Positions 8,236 to 16,132 of a stretch of 27,505 nt of DNA are shown here, one piece after another. The translations under genes and the position numbers were made by a program. Positions within the stretch are counted from its first letter, which is position 1, and each line of letters starts with the position of its first letter. The stretch covers positions 7,709 to 35,213 of the forward strand of contig DYRX01000004.1 of the NCBI GenBank assembly GCA_020718525.1. Direction: 5' to 3'. The notes under the pieces are model-generated. The model saw nothing but the letters and a program-made list of their open reading frames with translations, had not been told where the DNA came from and ran no database searches. Source of the stretch: Victivallis vadensis. Its GTDB lineage: Bacteria; Verrucomicrobiota; Lentisphaeria; Victivallales; GWF2-50-93.

Positions 8236-10328
8236 GGGGCCTTCTCCAGCTTTTTCTTCGATTTGTCCAGGATGAACTGATTGAATCCGTATGGGAAATC
8301 CTCCTGATCGTTCATTCCGGCCTTGTCGAGCTTTGAATCGGTCTCGCGTATCGTGTTCACCCATTCTTCGGGAAGCGGCTGAGCAGGATTTGAGACCGAA
8401 CACTCCAGAACGGTCACTATTTCGGACTTCTTGCTGTCCTCGTATTCGCTAGAAAAAAGCCATCCAAGAAGGGGCAGATCCCCGAGCCACGGAACCTTGG
8501 TCACACCGCGAAGGACTATCTTTTTCTCTATCCCTCCGATGAGCATTTTAGCCTTTCCATTGTCAAGGAGCACCTCGGTGCTGTAGGCGCTGTTGGAGAG
8601 CCGCACGCTTCCATCGCTGTTGAATCCGGCCAGGCTTGTGTTGTTGATGCTTATGCTGACGGAGCTGGTGTTCTCGCAGATCACCGGCGTCAAAGTAAGG
8701 TTGTAGCCGTAGTTCTGCCCAGTTGCATTTCCTGAAACGAAATCAGTCTGCACAAGCGCCCCTGCGGCAAACTGCTGACCACTTATGGAATTGTTCCAGA
8801 CTGGAGCGAACGGCACCCAGACAGCCGTTCCCGCGACCGCGCTTGGAATTCTCAACTGAAGATCCATCGCCTGCTTTTCAGTCGTACCGATGACCTTTCC
8901 GTTCTTGACGAAAAACGTTTCGCCGTTCGGAATTTTAAGCGAGTAGAATGTGTAGGCCGTCCCGTTGATGGAGGGCTGTTGATAGCGTCCCAGAAGCATT
9001 GTCCCGGTGTATCTTTCGCTGATGCTGATCTGAGTGCCCTGCGCATCGTAGGCCTGGATCAGATAGGTGTTCAGATTCGCCGCAGTCGAGGCGGCAGTCC
9101 CTGCAGGAACAAAAGTGCCGTTCAGCTCCTGATACGATATTTGAAGAGCTTCATTTCCAACGCTTTGTGAAAGGTCAAGAACTGGGATTTGACTCGCCAC
9201 CTGAATTGTCGCAGGAACTCTGTTCTGCGAGACGATCTCAGAGCGCGTAAGTACCCTCGAGTGACCCTCCGCTCCTATCATGTCCAAATATCTCGAATTC
9301 CACTTCGGATTGAAATTCAAAAATTTCGTCTGGCTCGAGCCGCCCGGACCGGGCGAATTGAAAGCCGGGTCCCAATTGTTTCTCCATCGTCCGCCGACGG
9401 TGAAGAAATCGGCGCCGGGACCGTTTTTCCAGGACTGGAAGTCGGCGCCCAGCTTGCCGTCGTTCTCGTCGTAAATCTCATACACTGTGACTTTGAACTT
9501 GACCTCGGGGATTGGGCGGTCGTAGAATTTCAGCCTGTCCAGCGCGTTCTTGAGATCGTAGTTGGGCACATAGAAATAGAGGGCGTTCAGCTCGTCGTCA
9601 ACGCTTGTGAAGCTTCTGCCATATTCGAGCTCCTCTGCTGAAAGCCTCCAGGGAGGGGTTACGCCCATTGCAGGAATCTGCATCTCCCTCTGACGCGCGT
9701 TGATGCCAACTCGTATCAGCATTGTCTGCAGGTGCGCGGCGGTCACGTATTTCGGAAAATATGCGAAGCGCAGGGAGCCGGAGACACCTTTGAGATTCGC
9801 GATGTCGAGAGCCTCGACCATTTCGTCAATCGTCATCCCGCCGTCCTTCTGCTTCTTGAATCTGTAGTCTTCCGCAGAGACAAGGAGAAGTCCGGTCCCG
9901 TCGTTGTACTTGATGCACTCGACTGTGCAGTCGTTGTTCTGGAGTCGTTTTGCCATTACTGCATCTATCAGCGCGTAGCGCATTTCATACGGATCCGCAT
10001 TTTTACATATGTACGCCTTTGTATAGACATATGGGTCGTTTGTCTTCTGGACGAAGCGGAATTCCTTGGTGTTGTCCTTGACGTTGATTATAACCTGCGG
10101 CTGCATTTGCGGAGCTACCCAATCAGGCGTGGGATTTTGGAGAGCCTTCGGATTCCAGGATGGAGATGTCGGATTATTCACCTGGTTTCTCGGCGTGGGA
10201 TTTGGCAGATATGGAATTGCGTAGTCGTCGCTCTGCGCCCTGGCGGAATCAGGAGCAATTAGGATCAGATGAAAGAGGGCCGCGAAAATGAGCCTAGCGA
10301 ATGATGAAGAAGCGCAACTGATTTTCAT
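8232..10328 (-). CDS. Secretin-like exported protein, paralogue A
   Basis: The 698-residue protein carries a signal peptide (MKISCASSSFARLIF..., cleavage likely after SARA, residue 31). A Pro/Asn-rich stretch follows, then secretin-type N-domains with the segment VYEIYDEN...LGADFQSWKNGPGADF (about 282-308). Near the C-terminus VPWLGDLPLLGWLFSSE (612-628) is the typical end of the secretin beta-barrel domain of type II/III secretion and type IV pilus channels. About 70 residues follow, the last part Lys-rich. This start was chosen over an upstream in-frame ATG (10376) because a GGAGGAGAGG site precedes it and it begins the signal peptide. It lies one base after the stop of paralogue B, so the two are coupled. 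No inner-membrane, ATPase or pilin partners are in the window. Its role could be an outer-membrane channel for export or pili, or a standalone porin-like ring. Confidence 0.8.
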   Translation of the reverse strand: MKISCASSSFARLIFAALFHLILIAPDSARAQSDDYAIPYLPNPTPRNQVNNPTSPSWNPKALQNPTPDWVAPQMQPQVIINVKDNTKEFRFVQKTNDPYVYTKAYICKNADPYEMRYALIDAVMAKRLQNNDCTVECIKYNDGTGLLLVSAEDYRFKKQKDGGMTIDEMVEALDIANLKGVSGSLRFAYFPKYVTAAHLQTMLIRVGINARQREMQIPAMGVTPPWRLSAEELEYGRSFTSVDDELNALYFYVPNYDLKNALDRLKFYDRPIPEVKFKVTVYEIYDENDGKLGADFQSWKNGPGADFFTVGGRWRNNWDPAFNSPGPGGSSQTKFLNFNPKWNSRYLDMIGAEGHSRVLTRSEIVSQNRVPATIQVASQIPVLDLSQSVGNEALQISYQELNGTFVPAGTAASTAANLNTYLIQAYDAQGTQISISERYTGTMLLGRYQQPSINGTAYTFYSLKIPNGETFFVKNGKVIGTTEKQAMDLQLRIPSAVAGTAVWVPFAPVWNNSISGQQFAAGALVQTDFVSGNATGQNYGYNLTLTPVICENTSSVSISINNTSLAGFNSDGSVRLSNSAYSTEVLLDNGKAKMLIGGIEKKIVLRGVTKVPWLGDLPLLGWLFSSEYEDSKKSEIVTVLECSVSNPAQPLPEEWVNTIRETDSKLDKAGMNDQEDFPYGFNQFILDKSKKKLEKAP

Positions 10329-10329
10329 T

Positions 10330-11973
10330 TCACCTCTCCTCCAGATCTTGTTTAACTTCCGATATCGCCCCCTCAACTTCGCCTATGCATTTTCCGGAGA
10401 CTTCGGAAAGCCCCGAATCAGAAGCCAGGGGGACTGCCTCGACAGTAACAAAATATCTGAAGATCTGCTTGCTTCTCGTCGTGGTGCTGAAAAGATATTT
10501 TAGCCCCGGAATATCCTTCAGAAATGGAATGCCGATGCATTCAGACACATCGTAGTCCTTCGAATACGAGGCAAGAAGTTTTTCGGAGCCAGTTTCAAGC
10601 GTGAGTGCCGACTGCAGAAGCACTTGATCATAAGACTCCTGCCCCATCACGTCCTTCTGGACAATGTCGCCGACGTTGAGGCTGTAATTGAAATATAGCC
10701 TTGCCGCGGGTCTGAAGAGCTTGTCCTCAGAAGGAGAAAACCTCTTCTCACCATTGAAGTAGGGCTGGGCGGCAGATGGACTTGCTGTCTGCAGTTTTTC
10801 ACTGCTGTCAAAAAATATTGATGGAGATCTGATCTGCATGTTGATTGAGCCGGCAGGCGAACTGTCCGGCTGTACCGAAGCCTGCATTGAGTCGTTTTTT
10901 ACGATGTTCTGGAAGGATGGAGTGAAGCTTATTGAATAAACGGAGTCTGAAACTGGCGATGAGAGTCCTTCGCTGTGCGGATTGACCGAGTGGTTTCTTA
11001 TCGCAATAGCGCTTGATCCGGAGACTTTTGCGCGGCCCTTTTCACGGAGCATTCGTACGAAGCTGGCATCGAAATCGGGAGCGAAGAGAAATCCGCCCCA
11101 AGCCCAGTTAGTCTTTGAAGCAAGATCGAAGGAGCGCCACAGGATCGCCTCGTTGCTGGAGAAGTCGAAGACGTCCGCTCCGACACCGAACATGTCCAAC
11201 CCGGGACCGTTCTTCCACCTCAGATAGTCTATTCCCAAATCAATGAGATCATTGTCGGAAACCTCGTAGACATTCATCCTGAGCGTGACCTGAGGCGGGG
11301 GTCTGTCAAGCCATTGAAGCCAGACGAGCGCACCCGCGCCATCGGCATAGTTGTCCTTCCAGTAGAAGCCGTTCGTGAGATTGTCAACGTAAAAAGCGGC
11401 GTTCTCGGGGTTCAAGGTCTGCGAGAGCACGTCAACCATGTTCTGAGTTGATCTGTATTTTGGCGCGTAGTAGAAGAATGCGCAGTTTGTCCCCTTTATT
11501 ATCGAGCCGAAGGCGTCCTGCTGAATTCCCGGCCTGTCCAGCTTCGCGATCATGTCGTCCACCATGGGAACCATGTCGCTCGACATGTTCACCGTAAGAT
11601 AGGTCGTATTGTCGTCGAACTTTGTACGCTGAACACTTGCGAGAGGGCAGTTGCGGATCACAGCGCCCTGTATCCAGGGAGTGATGTCAACAGCCTTCAC
11701 GTTGCTGAGCTTGTAAACCTTGGTCGTCATGTAGAGCTGTGCGTTGTCCGCGTTCATGACGATCTGCTGGCTGTCCTGATCCGCAGGCGCAGCAGAGACG
11801 GAGTTCGAACTTGACTGTGCGCTGTTTAACTGAGTAAGATGTTCCTGGTCAGATGCTTGCGCCGAAGCTTGTCCTGCGCTAGGCGCGCCTCCGTTTTCCG
11901 CCGCTCCGGCGAGGAGGCTTGAAACAAAGATAACGGCAAAACAGCAGAGCCGCAAATTCTTGAGCAGTTTCAT
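10330..11973 (-). CDS. Secretin-like exported protein, paralogue B
   Basis: The 547-residue protein opens with a signal peptide (hydrophobic 8-22, cleavage near AGAA) and a Ser/Ala/Gln-rich linker (about 28-70). A secretin N-domain (VYKLSNVKAVDITPWIQ, about 86-102) follows. A segment shared with paralogue A reads VYEVSDND...LGIDYLRWKNGPGLDMFGVG (235-265). The C-terminal IPFLKDIPGLKYLFS (482-496) is the usual end signature of the secretin barrel domain. Ordering and shared motifs say the two genes arose by duplication, although overall similarity is low. It is the first gene after a strong promoter and follows GGAGGGG. It is probably an outer-membrane ring component working with paralogue A. 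The substrate is unknown. Confidence 0.75.
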   Translation of the reverse strand: MKLLKNLRLCCFAVIFVSSLLAGAAENGGAPSAGQASAQASDQEHLTQLNSAQSSSNSVSAAPADQDSQQIVMNADNAQLYMTTKVYKLSNVKAVDITPWIQGAVIRNCPLASVQRTKFDDNTTYLTVNMSSDMVPMVDDMIAKLDRPGIQQDAFGSIIKGTNCAFFYYAPKYRSTQNMVDVLSQTLNPENAAFYVDNLTNGFYWKDNYADGAGALVWLQWLDRPPPQVTLRMNVYEVSDNDLIDLGIDYLRWKNGPGLDMFGVGADVFDFSSNEAILWRSFDLASKTNWAWGGFLFAPDFDASFVRMLREKGRAKVSGSSAIAIRNHSVNPHSEGLSSPVSDSVYSISFTPSFQNIVKNDSMQASVQPDSSPAGSINMQIRSPSIFFDSSEKLQTASPSAAQPYFNGEKRFSPSEDKLFRPAARLYFNYSLNVGDIVQKDVMGQESYDQVLLQSALTLETGSEKLLASYSKDYDVSECIGIPFLKDIPGLKYLFSTTTRSKQIFRYFVTVEAVPLASDSGLSEVSGKCIGEVEGAISEVKQDLEER

Positions 11974-12202
11974 CGCCCCTCCAAAATCGTCAAGTGTGTT
12001 TTAGCGACGGCGCTGATTCTACACAGGCAGAAAAGCAAAATCAAGGGAAATAATCACGCCTTGAAGAAAGACACAAATTACTATATTTGCCCAAACATAA
12101 ATCTAACATATGCGGGGAAAGTTAACTGCTCTGGAAGAAAACGTCATTTGGCGCAACAGATTCGAAGAGGGGCGTTTCCCCACAAACTGAAAGGGCTTCA
12201 CT
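11974..12202. other. Divergent intergenic region (secretin operon / phosphofructokinase)
   Basis: This gap of 229 bases drives genes both ways. The leftward promoter is described separately. For the rightward phosphofructokinase gene the best candidate is TTGAAG (12061-12066) with TATATT (12082-12087). Its spacer is only 15 bases, so the call is weak. AAAGGG lies seven bases before the phosphofructokinase ATG. No operator or riboswitch was recognised. Confidence 0.4.
12016..12044 (-). promoter_or_regulatory. Sigma70-type promoter of the secretin/phosphate gene run
   Basis: On the minus strand, TTGATT (12044-12039), a 17-base spacer and TAGAAT (12021-12016) are both close to consensus. The start would be near 12009, giving a leader of about 36 bases before paralogue B. 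No terminator-like hairpin with a T-run is visible until after position 195, so a single long transcript of seven genes is possible. Confidence 0.6.
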
Positions 12203-13513
12203 ATGGACAGCAAGCTGGAAATTAAAAATTTTGGGCAATGCAAGGTTGATTCACCTTTGTGCAAAATCCTCAGCAATGACATCAAGAGCGAAATGTTCGT
12301 GGAGGACGGGGATGGAGTCCTTCTCGACATTATGGTTGACAAGTCGAAGCTTCTGCCAGCTCCGGACACTACGAAGCTTCTGGAGCTTGCCGGACCCAGG
12401 AGAAAAATATTTTTCGATCCTTCGAAGACTCGCTGTGGAATAGTGACATGCGGCGGACTCTGCCCAGGTCTGAACGATGTGATCCGCGCTCTGGTCAGAC
12501 AACTATGGTTCGTATATGGTGTGAAGAGAATATACGGGTTCCAGTACGGATACCAGGGCTTCATCCCCAAATACGGACACGACGTCCTCGATCTGACACC
12601 CGAATCAGTTGACAACATTCATGAGATTGGTGGAACAGTGCTAGGGTCATCAAGAGGAGGCCAGTGCCATGCGGAGATCGTTGACTGCCTGGAAAGAATG
12701 GGAATAAACATCCTCTTCATAATCGGAGGCGATGGCACTTTGAAAGGCGGACTCAGCATATGCTCGGAAATCGCCCAGAGAGGATCGAGAATATCGGTGA
12801 TCGGAATACCGAAGACAATTGACAACGACATCATGTATGTTGACGAAAGCTTCGGGTTCGAAACGGCATATTCGAAGGCGGTGGAGGCGCTCCGCGACGC
12901 CCATGCCGAAGCGAAGGGCGGACCGAACGGAATCGGGCTTGTCAAACTAATGGGGCGGCACTCCGGCTTCATCGCATGCCACGCCGCTCTTGCAATGAAC
13001 GATGTCAACATTGTCCTCATTCCCGAAGTGCCCTTCGATCTCGAAGGCGAGCATGGACTCCTCGAACATCTTAGGGAAAGGCTCGCAAGAAGACACCACG
13101 TGGTCATTGCCGTCGCGGAAGGCGCCGGACAGGAGCTCTTTTCTGGCGAGTCCGGGACCGACGCGTCCGGCAACCAGAAGCTGAATGACATTGGCATACT
13201 GCTGAAGGACAGAATTGCCGATTATTTCAAGAAGCTTTCCATTGAGACTACGCTGAAATACATTGATCCCAGCTACATGATAAGAAGCGTCCCGGCATCG
13301 CCTCAGGACAGCATCTACTGCATGAGGCTGGCGCACAATGCCGTGCATGCTGGAATCTGCGGAAAGACCGAAATGATTATAGGAAGGTGGCATGGCCAGT
13401 ATGTCCATGTCCCGCTCGGAATGTGCACATCCGAAAGAAAGCGCGTCCATCCCGAGAGCGAACTCTGGCGCTCTGTGATCGAAACAAGCGGGCAGACATC
13501 TTTCCGCAAGTGA
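12203..13513 (+). CDS. Plant-type 6-phosphofructokinase, predicted ATP-dependent
   Basis: The 436-residue enzyme phosphorylates fructose 6-phosphate in glycolysis. AGPRRKIFFDPSKTRCGIVT (63-82) and CGGLCPGLNDVIR (83-95) match the long plant/group X phosphofructokinases better than the short E. coli type. Active-site blocks are GGDGT (175-179), PKTIDNDI (203-210), SFGFETA (216-222), KLMGRHSGF (248-256) and AEGAGQ. The residue aligned with E. coli Gly104 is Gly178, as in ATP users, while the Gly124 position is Lys204. In plant and trypanosomatid enzymes this Gly/Lys pair goes with ATP use. Pyrophosphate enzymes usually carry Asp at the first site. The start follows AAAGGG by seven bases. The gene stands alone, diverging from the secretin operon and converging on mutL. 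The phosphofructokinase identity is firm. The phosphate donor is a prediction. Confidence 0.93.
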   Translation: MDSKLEIKNFGQCKVDSPLCKILSNDIKSEMFVEDGDGVLLDIMVDKSKLLPAPDTTKLLELAGPRRKIFFDPSKTRCGIVTCGGLCPGLNDVIRALVRQLWFVYGVKRIYGFQYGYQGFIPKYGHDVLDLTPESVDNIHEIGGTVLGSSRGGQCHAEIVDCLERMGINILFIIGGDGTLKGGLSICSEIAQRGSRISVIGIPKTIDNDIMYVDESFGFETAYSKAVEALRDAHAEAKGGPNGIGLVKLMGRHSGFIACHAALAMNDVNIVLIPEVPFDLEGEHGLLEHLRERLARRHHVVIAVAEGAGQELFSGESGTDASGNQKLNDIGILLKDRIADYFKKLSIETTLKYIDPSYMIRSVPASPQDSIYCMRLAHNAVHAGICGKTEMIIGRWHGQYVHVPLGMCTSERKRVHPESELWRSVIETSGQTSFRK

Positions 13514-13538
13514 ACAAAAACCTAGTGTGTCGTCCATT

Positions 13539-13553
13539 AAATCCGTTGGATTT
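13539..13553. terminator. Small hairpin after phosphofructokinase, possible weak terminator
   Basis: AAATCC-GTT-GGATTT forms a perfect six-pair stem 26 bases after the phosphofructokinase stop and is followed by GTTTG rather than a true T-run. It is too weak to call a terminator with confidence. Confidence 0.25.
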
Positions 13554-13632
13554 GTTTGAATAGGGGGCTCTATCGGATCACTCGGAAGCGATGCATGGGA
13601 ATTATATTCGTTCATGAGCCTACGAGACCGAC

Positions 13633-13660
13633 CTGTCTGCGTGCTCGCACAGGCAGACAG
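13633..13660. repeat. Hairpin with eight-base arms between convergent genes
   Basis: CTGTCTGC (13633-13640) and GCAGACAG (13653-13660) are exact inverse complements enclosing GTGCTCGCACAG, in which GTGC and GCAC can also pair. No T-run follows on either strand. It lies in the 214-base gap between the convergent phosphofructokinase and mutL genes, where either a bidirectional terminator or a dispersed REP-like element would be expected. Confidence 0.55.
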
Positions 13661-13727
13661 ATCCCAAGAACAGCAATTTCCACGAGTCAGGAGTTCTGAA
13701 ATTTGGCCAAAGAGGTTTTCCCTCTTT

Positions 13728-15578
13728 TCAGCCTCTCCGTCCGAATCTTCTTTCCAATTCCCTGAACGAGACATGAATCACGGTCGGTCTTCCGTGCGGA
13801 CAGGAGAAAGGCAGTTCGCACAAGGAAAGACGTGTCAGCAAGGCCCGTGCCTCCTCCAAGCTCAATTTTTCCTTCGCTTTCACGGCATGCGAGCAGGCGG
13901 CCTTCGCAATCTGGGCGGAGGAGAGCCCCTCCGCGCTCTTTATCTGTTCGAAAAGATCGGAAAGCATGTCCTCCATCATTCCTGCCACATTTTCCTGTCT
14001 GAGCGCCTGCGGAATCGCATTGATTGCGAATGAATCGTTCCCATATGGCTCGATGTCGAATCCCAGGGAATCGAAGGCCCCCGCGTTTTTTTTAAGAAAC
14101 GCCGCTTCCGAGGGATGCAGTTCAACCACGACCGGGAGAAGGAGCTTTTGGGAAGCCGGGCTTTCGAGCTTGGAGTTGCGTAGGATTTCCTCGAAGAGAA
14201 TTCTTTCGTGTGCGGCATGCTGATCGAGAATAACAATTCCGCTTTCCGAAGAGCAGACGATGTATGTTGCGCCGGAAAATCCCAGAATTTCCAGATCAAA
14301 CTGATCCGAAAATGCCCCGCAGGACGCTTCAGATTGAATCTTGGTCGCCGAATCTTGAACAGCGAGCTGTTTGTCTTCAATGTTTGCCGCGGGCGCTTTT
14401 GCTTCATGGGCTGGAGTCCCGGCATTTTTAGCAAACGACGAAAGAGGCGGCGGCAAGATCGGACTGAGCAATTTCTTTGAAAGATGGGGCAGTTCCGGAT
14501 TCGGCTCCGCCTTCGGATGATGAACAACTGTCGCGGCGGCCAGTGCGGAGCGCAATGGAATCTGGCTCTGGATGAAGACCGTTGGAGTCTGCGAATTTCG
14601 CAAAGTCTCAGATATCGCCTTCGATATCAGGGACGTGACAAGTCTCGGCTCGCGGAAGCGGAGCTCTCTTTTCGCCGGATGGACATTCACGTCAACTCGC
14701 GACGGATCCATCTCGATGAAGAGAATGACGAAAGGATATCTGCCATCCTGAACAAGACCGCTGTAGGCATCCTTGATCCCTGAAAAGACGCACTGCGCTT
14801 CGACAGGCCGTTTGTTTACATATATTCTCTGATCTCTGCGGGACGGACGGGTGAATCCGTGCTTCGCTACAAATCCGTGTACGCTTATGCCGTCCGAAGA
14901 GGAGTCAAGCCCGATCAGATTTTCCTCGGCGGATTTGCCGAAAAAATCTCTTATTCTAGGGCGCAGATCTCCCGCTCCGGGGCTCATCTGCACGATTTTT
15001 CCGTCAATTTTGAGGGAAAACGAAGCGTCCGCCCTGCCAAGCGCGATGGCGATAAAGCAGTCGAAGATGTGCTTTTCCTCGGTTGAGTCGCTGAAGAGAA
15101 ATTTTTTTCTTGCGGGCATGTTGTAGAAAAGGTCTCTCACTGAGATCTCGGTTCCTGGCGCGCAACCGACCGGATCTGAAGAGCGCAGGAATCCTCCCTC
15201 GCAGACGACTTCAGTTCCCTGCAAGTCGTGCGATCTTCTAGTGCGGATTCTCATGCGCGAGACCGATGCTATGCTTGGTAGAGCCTCGCCTCTGAAGCCT
15301 AGCGTATGTATGATGTTCAGATCGTCTGCCGACGCGATTTTGCTCGTCGCGTGAGGCTCGAGGCAGGTCAGGGCGTCATCCTGATCCATGCCAATTCCGT
15401 CGTCGGACACCGAGACGAGTCTGGAGCCTGCGCCTTCAATGACGACTGACATGGAGCGCGCGAGGGCGTCAATGGAGTTTTCTAGGAGCTCCTTAAGAAC
15501 CGAAGCGGGTCTTTCGATCACTTCTCCCGCCGCGATCCTGTTGCTGATTTCATCCGGCAATATTCTGATTATGCTCAT
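13728..15578 (-). CDS. mutL: DNA mismatch repair protein MutL, endonuclease type
   Basis: The 616-residue protein starts with the GHKL ATPase domain: RIAAGEVIERPASVLKELLE (14-33, catalytic Glu30), DDGIGM (59-64) and TLGFRGEAL (92-100). A Pro/Ala-rich linker separates it from the C-terminal dimerisation domain. That domain carries the nicking-endonuclease motif DQHAAHERILFE (452-463), ACSHAVKAKE (561-570) and CPHGRP (593-598). It is thus the MutL type that cuts the daughter strand itself, unlike E. coli MutL, which relies on MutH. Its ATG overlaps the SGNH hydrolase stop as ATGA. It is the last gene of a six-gene coupled unit that also holds recN and a family B polymerase. MutS is not in the window. 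Confidence 0.96.
   Translation of the reverse strand: MSIIRILPDEISNRIAAGEVIERPASVLKELLENSIDALARSMSVVIEGAGSRLVSVSDDGIGMDQDDALTCLEPHATSKIASADDLNIIHTLGFRGEALPSIASVSRMRIRTRRSHDLQGTEVVCEGGFLRSSDPVGCAPGTEISVRDLFYNMPARKKFLFSDSTEEKHIFDCFIAIALGRADASFSLKIDGKIVQMSPGAGDLRPRIRDFFGKSAEENLIGLDSSSDGISVHGFVAKHGFTRPSRRDQRIYVNKRPVEAQCVFSGIKDAYSGLVQDGRYPFVILFIEMDPSRVDVNVHPAKRELRFREPRLVTSLISKAISETLRNSQTPTVFIQSQIPLRSALAAATVVHHPKAEPNPELPHLSKKLLSPILPPPLSSFAKNAGTPAHEAKAPAANIEDKQLAVQDSATKIQSEASCGAFSDQFDLEILGFSGATYIVCSSESGIVILDQHAAHERILFEEILRNSKLESPASQKLLLPVVVELHPSEAAFLKKNAGAFDSLGFDIEPYGNDSFAINAIPQALRQENVAGMMEDMLSDLFEQIKSAEGLSSAQIAKAACSHAVKAKEKLSLEEARALLTRLSLCELPFSCPHGRPTVIHVSFRELERRFGRRG
14591..14601. repeat. GCGAAWTTCGC palindrome, copy 2 (in mutL)
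   Basis: The plus strand reads GCGAATTTCGC with flanking T and A. On the mutL coding strand it is read in a different frame from all other copies, giving Leu-Arg-Asn-Ser-Gln. Protein-level constraint on Ala-Lys-Phe-Ala therefore cannot explain this one. Confidence 0.85.
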
Positions 15579-16132
15579 CTCTGCGCTTTTCTCTTGTCGA
15601 GCAGTCCCATCAGAATTGGCCTCATGTATTCGCCCATTAGAAAGTAAGCCTCTGGAAGGAGATGAAGACGGTCCTCCTGATAGAGAGATTCTATCGGATT
15701 GCCGTCCAAGCCAAAAAAAAGGTGATTAATGTCGCAATACACAAAATCCTGGCGTGTCTGCGAGTAGATTTCAAGTTCCCTGTTTATTTTGTCAACCAGA
15801 TCCCATTTAGGAAATTTCTGTGGAGACTTCATGACTGAGACGTAGAAGAAAATCGAGCCCGGAACTGCATTGCGCGAGATATTGTAAATCTCCACGGTTC
15901 TGCTTATAATAGCTTCAGGCGTGGAATCCGCGTTGAGGTCGTTCGAGCCGCAGTAGAAGACCGTGATGCAGGGAGCGATTGGCCGCAGTTTGTCTGAAAT
16001 CCAGCCTAGCCACTGCGAAGTTGTCGTCCCGCCAATTGCGATATTCGCAACATCCAGCCCGTGCATGTCCCTTTCTAGGCTTGTCCATCCCTGAATGATC
16101 GAACTTCCGGCAAACGCAATGGTCTTTTTCAT
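15575..16132 (-). CDS. SGNH/GDSL-family hydrolase
   Basis: The 185-residue protein shows the four SGNH blocks in order: FAGSSI with nucleophile Ser10, the oxyanion glycine in AIGGTT (32-37), GSND with Asn64, and DRLH with the Asp154/His157 pair. Family members are esterases, lipases or carbohydrate deacetylases with flat active sites. The exact substrate is unknown. No signal peptide or membrane segment is visible, so it is probably cytoplasmic. It overlaps the polymerase gene before it and mutL after it by four bases each (ATGA both times). It is therefore embedded in the DNA repair/cell-wall unit although no functional link is obvious. A role in turnover of an acylated sugar or cell-wall precursor is only a guess. 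Confidence 0.85.
   Translation of the reverse strand: MKKTIAFAGSSIIQGWTSLERDMHGLDVANIAIGGTTTSQWLGWISDKLRPIAPCITVFYCGSNDLNADSTPEAIISRTVEIYNISRNAVPGSIFFYVSVMKSPQKFPKWDLVDKINRELEIYSQTRQDFVYCDINHLFFGLDGNPIESLYQEDRLHLLPEAYFLMGEYMRPILMGLLDKRKAQR

Noticed and set aside
10329..10376. N-terminal extension of secretin-like paralogue A
   Set aside because: The longer start overlaps paralogue B and puts 16 charged residues before the signal peptide. The ATG at 10328 has a strong GGAGGAGAGG site.
12947..13774. A 275-codon minus-strand frame opposite phosphofructokinase that runs into the intergenic hairpin
   Set aside because: No family motif is present, it lies almost wholly antisense to a conserved enzyme, and it has no good ribosome site.
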